A stretch of DNA of 6,351 bases from Verrucomicrobiales bacterium (GTDB taxonomy: Bacteria > Verrucomicrobiota > Verrucomicrobiia > Limisphaerales > UBA9464), in contig DLVS01000686.1 of the NCBI GenBank assembly GCA_003445095.1, positions 1-6,351 on the forward strand, in the 5' to 3' direction. Under the pieces are notes generated by a model, which was not told the DNA's origin, did no database searches, and was given only the letters and a program-made list of their open reading frames with translations. Shown one piece after another: positions 1 through 3,764 of the stretch (position 1 is its first letter; each line of letters begins with the position of its first letter). The translations under genes and the position numbers were made by a program.

Positions 1-104
1 TGGATCTCGCCGCGTTCAATATCCACCCACAGGAGCCTGCCCTCATGCCACACGGGGCCTTCACCTAGGACGGCTCGTGCTTTCAAAACGCATTCGGCGA
101 TCAT
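1..104 (-). CDS. SMP-30/gluconolactonase family protein, N-terminal fragment (runs off left edge)
   Basis: The first 34 codons of a gene read leftward off the window. The peptide contains ARAVLGEGPVW followed by LLWVDIERGEI, the typical opening of the SMP-30/gluconolactonase/LRE-like six-bladed propeller. In that family the glutamate of the first motif (E15 here) is a divalent-metal ligand. Members hydrolyse sugar lactones to sugar acids. The start ATG (104-102) overlaps the TGA of the dehydrogenase upstream as ATGA, so the pair is probably translationally coupled; no Shine-Dalgarno sequence is visible. There is no signal peptide, so a cytoplasmic enzyme is expected. It is the third gene of the minus-strand operon. 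The fragment is short, but the motif match and the stop/start overlap together make it convincing. Substrate unknown. Confidence 0.75.
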   Translation of the reverse strand, partial: MIAECVLKARAVLGEGPVWHEGRLLWVDIERGEI

Positions 105-1138
105 GCGCTTGGACGAAGGACAGCTTTGATGATGTCGCCTCGGTGCATGGTCTCAAAGGCTTCACACCAATGAGGCAACGACCATTCGCCGCCGATGATG
201 GGCCGCACATCAAGTTTGCCACTGGCCAAAAGCGCCAGGACGCGTTCCCAAATCTCCCAGTGATGGCTGAAGCTGCCTTGCAGGCGGACGTTCTTTTGCA
301 CCAGCGGGTCCAACGAAATCCCAAGTGGCTGCGGACCCCAACCGACTTTAGTGATCCATCCGGCGGGGCGCACTGCCGCCAGGGCCGTTTCCAGCGCCGC
401 TGAGACTCCGGTGGCGTCGAGAATTCCTTCGGCGCCTAAGCCGTCACCTGATCGGCACCAGGGAAGGGGATCGCCAATGATGACCTCGCAGCCGTAGGCG
501 CGCGCTTTCTCCAGGCGCGCGCGGTCACGCTCGAGTCCGGCCAACGCCACTTCCGCGCCGCAAAGCCGGGCGATGGCGGCACAAAGCACGCCAATGGGCC
601 CTGGACCTAGGACGAGAATTCGGTCTCCAGGAACGATGCGCGAATTCATCGCGGTCGCGTTGAAGGCGACGCAGCATGGTTCGCTCAGCGCGGCGATTTC
701 CAACGGCAACCCGTCCGGCACGCGGTGCAAGATTCGCGACGGAACGCGGACGAAGTGGGTCATCGCGCCGTCCACCGCCGCGCCATATCCACGGCGATTC
801 GGGTCGAGATTGTAGAGTCCACGGCGAGTCAGCGGGCTATCGGGATCGACGATGGCGTGGGTTTCGCTCACCACGCGCAGTCCGTCAGCCCACTTCGCGG
901 CCACGTTGGCGCCGCGCTTCGCAATGCGTCCGGCGAACTCGTGTCCCAAGACACAGGGATAATTCACCTTCCAAGATTGCTGCCCGGTCCACATGTGCAG
1001 GTCGCTACCACACACGCCGACCGCTTCGACTTCGAGCAAGACGTCGTCGACACCGATCTCTGGAATCGGCACTTCACGCAACTCGACGCTGCCAGGGATG
1101 GCGCTGAAGTTTACGATGGCGGATTGGGTGGCACTCAT
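101..1138 (-). CDS. Zinc-type medium-chain alcohol/polyol dehydrogenase lacking structural-zinc cysteines
   Basis: A 345-residue protein of the medium-chain dehydrogenase/reductase superfamily, closest in style to threonine, sorbitol or butanediol dehydrogenases. It has a GroES-like N-terminal half with VGVCGSD (C43) and LGHEFAG (H66, E67), then LSEP (E153); these are the expected catalytic zinc ligands. A Rossmann fold follows with LGPGPIG at 177-183. E203 lies where these enzymes choose their cofactor and would favour NAD(H), though this is uncertain. The lobe that normally holds four zinc-binding cysteines is kept in outline (RRGLYNL at 105-111), but the four positions are D98, S101, T104 and D112, so structural zinc is unlikely. 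The ATG overlaps the TGA of the HPS/KGPDC-like gene as ATGA, and its own TGA overlaps the lactonase start. The likely role is NAD-linked oxidation of a polyol, sugar or sugar acid in the cytoplasm. Substrate not determinable. Confidence 0.9.
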   Translation of the reverse strand: MSATQSAIVNFSAIPGSVELREVPIPEIGVDDVLLEVEAVGVCGSDLHMWTGQQSWKVNYPCVLGHEFAGRIAKRGANVAAKWADGLRVVSETHAIVDPDSPLTRRGLYNLDPNRRGYGAAVDGAMTHFVRVPSRILHRVPDGLPLEIAALSEPCCVAFNATAMNSRIVPGDRILVLGPGPIGVLCAAIARLCGAEVALAGLERDRARLEKARAYGCEVIIGDPLPWCRSGDGLGAEGILDATGVSAALETALAAVRPAGWITKVGWGPQPLGISLDPLVQKNVRLQGSFSHHWEIWERVLALLASGKLDVRPIIGGEWSLPHWCEAFETMHRGDIIKAVLRPSA

Positions 1139-1788
1139 CGGGCGGATTTAACGGCTTGGACCAATCGGGACAAGGCGCCGGGATAGTCGGCCTCGTGGAA
1201 AATCGGATGTCCAATGGCCACAAGCGAGGCGCCCGCCTGCACGCCGCGGACCGCGTCATCCACGCCGAAGCAACCCAGGCCGACGGGCAGCGAGCCGACG
1301 GCGGCGCACACCGAAGCCACCCACGGGACGGCATCGCCGGTCGGGTTGGCGCGGCGTTGATCGGCGGCGAAGTGGAGGTAAATCATGTCCACTCCCCAAT
1401 CCGCGCACTGGCGCGCCCGAGCGACTTGGTCCTTCACACCGATGGTGTCGGTCACGACCTTGATTCCGGTTCGCTTGCCTTCGGCGATGGCCGACTTCAC
1501 GGTTTCATCGGCGGCGTTGGCACAGACGGTCATGTAGTGGCCGCCCTGCTTTTGAGTGATGAGGACGTTCTTAAAACCCGAATCCATCGTTTTGTAATCG
1601 GCGAGGATCGGCATCTTCGGGAAGGCACGGGCCAGTTGGCCGACGACTCCGGCGCCCTGAGCGACGATGAGCGGAGTGCCCGCTTCGAGAATATCCACTC
1701 CCGCGTTGACTCCGACCTCGGCGGCGGCGAGGGCTTCCTCGATGGTGGGAAAGTCGAGTGCAAGTTGGACCAAGGGCGGCGCGGGCAT
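1135..1788 (-). CDS. HPS/KGPDC-like protein (orotidine 5'-phosphate decarboxylase superfamily)
   Basis: A 217-residue TIM barrel. Diagnostic motifs are QLALD at 8-12, VDILEAGTP with E35, and LADYKTMDSG carrying the DxKxxD catalytic signature (D64, K66, D69). Further on are D114 in VTDTIGVKD, H139 in YLHFAAD, and a phosphate-binding end near GLGCFG (170-175) and AIGHPI (191-196). The family includes 3-hexulose-6-phosphate synthase and 3-keto-L-gulonate-6-phosphate decarboxylase (UlaD). D114 and the lack of the UlaD arginine after the histidine look synthase-like, but the synthase's usual partner, 6-phospho-3-hexuloisomerase, is not in the window. The neighbours (dehydrogenase, lactonase) suggest sugar-acid catabolism instead. 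It is the first gene of the visible operon; the ATG at 1788-1786 has no clear Shine-Dalgarno. Family call strong; exact reaction open. Confidence 0.82.
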   Translation of the reverse strand: MPAPPLVQLALDFPTIEEALAAAEVGVNAGVDILEAGTPLIVAQGAGVVGQLARAFPKMPILADYKTMDSGFKNVLITQKQGGHYMTVCANAADETVKSAIAEGKRTGIKVVTDTIGVKDQVARARQCADWGVDMIYLHFAADQRRANPTGDAVPWVASVCAAVGSLPVGLGCFGVDDAVRGVQAGASLVAIGHPIFHEADYPGALSRLVQAVKSAR

Positions 1789-2024
1789 GAGTAAGTGTGG
1801 TCGGGAGGCGACGTCAGCGGCAAGCGTGGGTTTGGAAAGCCTTGAAGCATCTTATCCAAAATGGGGAACTAGAACCGCGGATAGACACCGATGGACACGG
1901 ATAGGATAAACCTTCGGGATTTCCCGGCGGTTGGCTCGAAAGTGGCCGCATGTTCATTCGCAAGATTTATCCATTTTCCGAAACTTTACGAAGTTGAGAG
2001 AGTCGCTGGAGTTCTGTTGTACCT
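1789..2024. other. Intergenic region between divergent genes
   Basis: This 236-bp gap separates the start of the HPS/KGPDC-like gene (minus) from the start of the GxxExxY gene (plus), so promoters for both should lie here. I see no convincing -35/-10 pair on either strand. Its recognisable content is the first copy of the GATRGACACS-type repeat at 1872-1906. An open frame that starts inside that repeat and overlaps the GxxExxY start in another frame has no recognisable protein character and is not called. Confidence 0.6.
1872..1906 (+). repeat. Repeat copy 1 (left, direct) of the GxxExxY-flanking 35-bp repeat
   Basis: The copy starts with GAACCGCGGATAGAC and continues as near-identical 10-bp units: GATAGACACC (1880-1889), GATGGACACG (1890-1899), GATAGGATAA (1900-1909). 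By hand alignment it matches the copy at 2450-2484 in 29 of 35 positions in direct orientation. It matches the reverse complement of 2505-2539 in 30 of 35 positions, the first 15 bases being identical. It lies 118 bp upstream of the GxxExxY start codon. Confidence 0.85.
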
Positions 2025-2462
2025 ATGGAACTTGAAGACTTTGAATCTCGCGTGGATCCCAACGAACCAGCATTGATTCTCAACACCGAGACCGAGGCGA
2101 TTATTGGCTGCGCCTTCGAGGTCTTGAACGAGCTCGGCCATGGCCTTTTGGAAAAGCCCTATGAAAACTCTCTAGTTGTTGAGTTTGGACTGCGCCGTAT
2201 CCCGTGGGAACAGCAGCGGCGGTACGATATCCTCTACAAGACCGTAAAAGTCGGCGAATACGTCCCCGACCTCATTGCGTTTGGTGGCGTCGTGGTAGAT
2301 GCCAAGGTAATTGAGTGCATCACTGACCACGAATTGGGTCAGATGCTCAACTATCTGAAGATCACCGGTAACCAGGTCGGCCTTATCCTTAATTTTCGCC
2401 GTGCTCGGCTTGAATGGAAGCGGGTAGTGAACACGAGCCGAGGAAGGCTGAACCGCGGATAA
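2025..2462 (+). CDS. GxxExxY protein (PD-(D/E)XK nuclease-like small protein)
   Basis: A 145-residue soluble protein of the GxxExxY family. The naming motif is GLLEKPY at 40-46, inside a helix beginning near AIIGCAFEVLNELG. A nuclease-like core follows: P81-D82, VVVDAK with D92 and K94, then DHELGQMLNYLK (Q106, Y110) and VGLILNF (118-124). Family members usually have E-x-K where this one has D-x-K; either fits the PD-(D/E)XK pattern. The biological role of the family is not established. The N-terminus is about 20 residues longer than I would expect. The C-terminus beyond KRVV (132-135) is also extended, and its last residues (NRG) and stop codon are encoded by repeat copy 2. The start ATG has only a distant GGAG at 2008-2011. 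It runs against both flanking minus-strand genes and has lower GC, suggesting later arrival. Confidence 0.9.
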   Translation: MELEDFESRVDPNEPALILNTETEAIIGCAFEVLNELGHGLLEKPYENSLVVEFGLRRIPWEQQRRYDILYKTVKVGEYVPDLIAFGGVVVDAKVIECITDHELGQMLNYLKITGNQVGLILNFRRARLEWKRVVNTSRGRLNRG

Positions 2463-2484
2463 ACCCCGGTGGACACCGACAGAA
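2450..2484 (+). repeat. Repeat copy 2 (direct), overlapping the GxxExxY stop codon
   Basis: This copy begins GAACCGCGGATA, identical to copy 1 over 12 bases, then diverges (29/35 overall). The TAA stop of the GxxExxY gene (2460-2462) lies within it, so the repeat supplies the protein's final residues and terminator codon. With inverted copy 3 it can form a stem whose first 12 pairs (2450-2461 with 2528-2539) are perfect; the rest is imperfect (25/35 over the full length). Confidence 0.8.
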
Positions 2485-2504
2485 CGATTGTCCGCGCTAA
2501 CTAT

Positions 2505-2539
2505 TCCTATCCGCGTTCATTCGCGTCTATCCGCGGTTC
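2505..2539 (-). repeat. Repeat copy 3 (inverted) of the GxxExxY-flanking repeat
   Basis: On the plus strand this ends TCTATCCGCGGTTC, and its reverse complement starts GAACCGCGGATAGAC exactly like copy 1 (30/35 identical overall). It lies 20 bp beyond copy 2, in opposite orientation. The two could fold in RNA as a large imperfect hairpin at the 3' end of the GxxExxY transcript. No T-rich tract follows, so a rho-independent terminator is not certain. Confidence 0.8.
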
Positions 2540-2549
2540 CTCTCTTGTG

Positions 2550-2590
2550 TTGACTGACGAGGAGCGGCCCGACGTCCTCAGAGTCGTCAA
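2550..2590. terminator. Imperfect hairpin between convergent genes, possible bidirectional terminator
   Basis: TTGAC (2550-2554) pairs with GTCAA (2586-2590), GAC (2556-2558) with GTC (2583-2585), and GAGGA (2559-2563) with TCCTC (2575-2579). That gives 13 pairs with a one-base and a three-base bulge and an 11-base loop. It lies 13 bp past the isomerase stop on the minus strand and 87 bp past the GxxExxY stop on the plus strand. No U-tract follows on either strand, so termination is only a suggestion. Confidence 0.4.
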
Positions 2591-2603
2591 CGATCTTAGC
2601 CGC

Positions 2604-3416
2604 TCATTGATTTAACGAAACCCGCATTTTCTCGATGCCAAGGCGCGCGACTTCCAGCGGATCCCGCGCCCACAGGTCCTCGCGAAACAATTCGAGCGAC
2701 AACCAACCCCGATAACCAGTCCCCGCGAGCAACTCGAGATAACGCTTCAAATTAAGGTGTCCGTCGCCCGGGAAGACCCGGTCTTTATCGTGCTGTTCGC
2801 TGCGGCTTGGAGAGGGTGGGGTGTCGTTGAAGTGAGAGACGGCGATTTGCTGGGCGCGCAGTCGAGCGATGCTCTCGAAGGAACCGCCGCCCCGAAAGAT
2901 GTGGAAAGGATCCAGTACGGTTGCGGCGCGGGGATGCGGAGCGAGTTCGAGCACCTCCAAGGCGGACTCGACGGTGCAATATTGCTTCACAAAGCCGAGA
3001 AACTCGAAGGCCGGCCACGCGCCAATCGTATCGCCCACTTCCAGAAGTTCTCGGTAGCGTGCCGCCCCGCGACTTACCTCGGCGTCTCCCACGGGCGGAC
3101 CCGCGATGACGTACGCGGCACCCAACGTCGCGGCTTGTTCCAGACGCCGCGCACAATCGTCTCTCGTACGCGGCCAGACCGCTTCAGACGCTTCAAACCA
3201 GCCACCAAGATAAATCAGTGTGGGCACCGTCAGACCCGCGTCATCAAGGGCACGTCGGACTTCGGACAGCGTACCTCCAGTGCGGAGATGCGCGTCGGTA
3301 TCGGCAAACCAGATTTCCAACGCTCGATAGCCGGCGTGGGCGGCGACTTCGATCTGCCGGAGAATCGGCGTGCCGCGGATGGTGCTGGCGTTTAGGCTAA
3401 GACCAAAGGGAAACAC
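2604..3416 (-). CDS. Sugar phosphate isomerase/epimerase (xylose isomerase-like TIM barrel)
   Basis: This protein belongs to the xylose isomerase-like/AP endonuclease 2 TIM-barrel family, which isomerises or epimerises ketoses and similar sugars using a divalent metal. Numbered from the proposed GTG start (270 residues), the barrel opens with GLSLNASTIRG at 5-15. The expected metal ligands are E138 (PAFEFLG), D169 (VLDPFHIF), H195 (SHFND) and E242 (LSLELF). DRVFPGDG (212-219) and IEKM near the C-terminus are also typical. The frame stays open to a TTG at 3494, but those 26 extra residues have no family counterpart and overlap the divergent small gene. The GTG at 3416 gives a normal length, though neither start has a Shine-Dalgarno. 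The stop is at 2606-2604. It may once have been contiguous with the minus-strand operon to its left. Substrate unknown. Confidence 0.85.
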   Translation of the reverse strand: MFPFGLSLNASTIRGTPILRQIEVAAHAGYRALEIWFADTDAHLRTGGTLSEVRRALDDAGLTVPTLIYLGGWFEASEAVWPRTRDDCARRLEQAATLGAAYVIAGPPVGDAEVSRGAARYRELLEVGDTIGAWPAFEFLGFVKQYCTVESALEVLELAPHPRAATVLDPFHIFRGGGSFESIARLRAQQIAVSHFNDTPPSPSRSEQHDKDRVFPGDGHLNLKRYLELLAGTGYRGWLSLELFREDLWARDPLEVARLGIEKMRVSLNQ

Positions 3417-3488
3417 GCCGCGAAGATTTGGCGAACAGATCGGGATAATCAACGCCAAGGGATCGAGTGTCAGGGCAGACTGCCACTG

Positions 3489-3641
3489 ATGCAAAAGCCG
3501 AATTTTCAGTTTGAGAAGCGCCGCAAGGAACTGGACTGGAAAGCCAAGAAGGAGGCCAAGCGCGGAAACAAGATCGAAGCCGGCGTTTTGGCTGCCGCCG
3601 GAACCGCGACCCCACCATCGTCGTCGGTTGAGTCGCCGTGA
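3489..3641 (+). CDS. Small highly basic protein of unknown function (50 residues)
   Basis: ATG at 3489 to TGA at 3639-3641. The N-terminal half is rich in Lys and Arg with interspersed Glu: MQKPNFQFEKRRKEL, then DWKAKKEAKRGNK, probably one charged helix. The second half is an Ala/Gly stretch followed by TPPSSSVESP, probably disordered. It has no cysteines or membrane segment. The pattern (Pro, aromatic, then FEKRRKE and a KxKKE run) resembles small basic proteins of unknown function that I recall as widespread in bacteria and commonly missed by gene callers; I cannot name the family with certainty. It is transcribed divergently from the isomerase, 72 bp from that gene's proposed start, and lies upstream of the sugar dehydrogenase on the same strand. 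Binding to RNA, DNA or the ribosome would suit the charge but is a guess. A weak AGGG (3472-3475) precedes it. Confidence 0.6.
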   Translation: MQKPNFQFEKRRKELDWKAKKEAKRGNKIEAGVLAAAGTATPPSSSVESP

Positions 3642-3764
3642 AATTGTTTAGGCCGCCCCTCTGGCTCCAGTTTGAATGAGCCAGCGTGTCTCAAAGGAAC
3701 GGCGCGGCTCAAATGCCGGACCGCCTCGGCTTTACGAATTGAATTGTTCACGCACGTTATTTCT
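3642..3764 (+). other. Leader region of the PQQ dehydrogenase gene
   Basis: These 123 bp follow the small basic gene and precede the chosen ATG. The reading frame of the dehydrogenase is open back to a TTG at 3672, but the 31 extra residues show no signal-peptide character and would push the clear signal peptide inside the protein. No convincing promoter or Shine-Dalgarno is visible. The one structured element is the hairpin at 3661-3684. Confidence 0.5.
3661..3684 (+). terminator. Small hairpin after the small basic gene (possible terminator)
   Basis: CTGGCTC (3661-3667) and GAGCCAG (3678-3684) form a perfect 7-bp stem around a 10-base loop, 19 bp beyond the stop of the small gene. No T-run follows, so it may be a weak terminator, an attenuator-type structure or chance. 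The alternative TTG start of the downstream frame lies in its loop. Confidence 0.3.

Larger units (their letters stand above)
1872..2539 (+). other. Repeat-bounded GxxExxY cassette, possibly mobile
   Basis: A 668-bp unit made of repeat copy 1, the GxxExxY gene, repeat copy 2 overlapping the gene's stop codon, and inverted copy 3. The outer copies form imperfect terminal inverted repeats (30/35). Hand counts over four 60-base lines of the gene give about 52% GC, against about 66% in two lines of the dehydrogenase gene, consistent with a foreign origin. There is no transposase and no target-site duplication is visible at the ends, so mobility is inference. From memory, GxxExxY genes in other genomes often sit beside repeats of this GGACACGGAT type. 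Confidence 0.45.

Noticed and set aside
725..1186. Plus-strand open frames opposite the dehydrogenase
   Set aside because: Several overlapping antisense frames with no motifs; the minus strand encodes an unambiguous medium-chain dehydrogenase.
1156..1794. Long plus-strand open frame (212 codons) antisense to the HPS/KGPDC-like gene
   Set aside because: It mirrors the real gene almost end to end, its translation has no recognisable domain (many His, Gly and Asp from reversed codons), and the minus strand has clear catalytic motifs. It is a by-product of high GC.
1891..2076. 61-codon plus-strand frame starting inside repeat copy 1
   Set aside because: Starts in repeat DNA, overlaps the GxxExxY gene in another frame and shows no protein-like pattern.
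1872..2539. CRISPR-like array
   Set aside because: Only three repeat copies, in mixed orientation, separated by a gene and unequal gaps; no regular spacers and no cas genes.
1866..2545. Target-site duplication flanking the cassette
   Set aside because: The bases immediately outside the outer repeats (AACTA on the left, CTCTC on the right) do not match, so no duplication can be claimed.
2757..3395. Long plus-strand open frame (212 codons) antisense to the isomerase/epimerase
   Set aside because: No family features; the minus-strand frame carries the complete E-D-H-E metal site and normal length.
3417..3494. TTG start adding 26 residues to the isomerase/epimerase
   Set aside because: The added residues have no family counterpart and overlap the divergent small gene. 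The GTG at 3416 starts just before the conserved first strand, although it too lacks a Shine-Dalgarno.
3672..3764. Upstream TTG start adding 31 residues to the PQQ dehydrogenase
   Set aside because: It would bury a textbook signal peptide internally and the TTG lies in a hairpin loop; the ATG at 3765 puts the signal peptide at the N-terminus.
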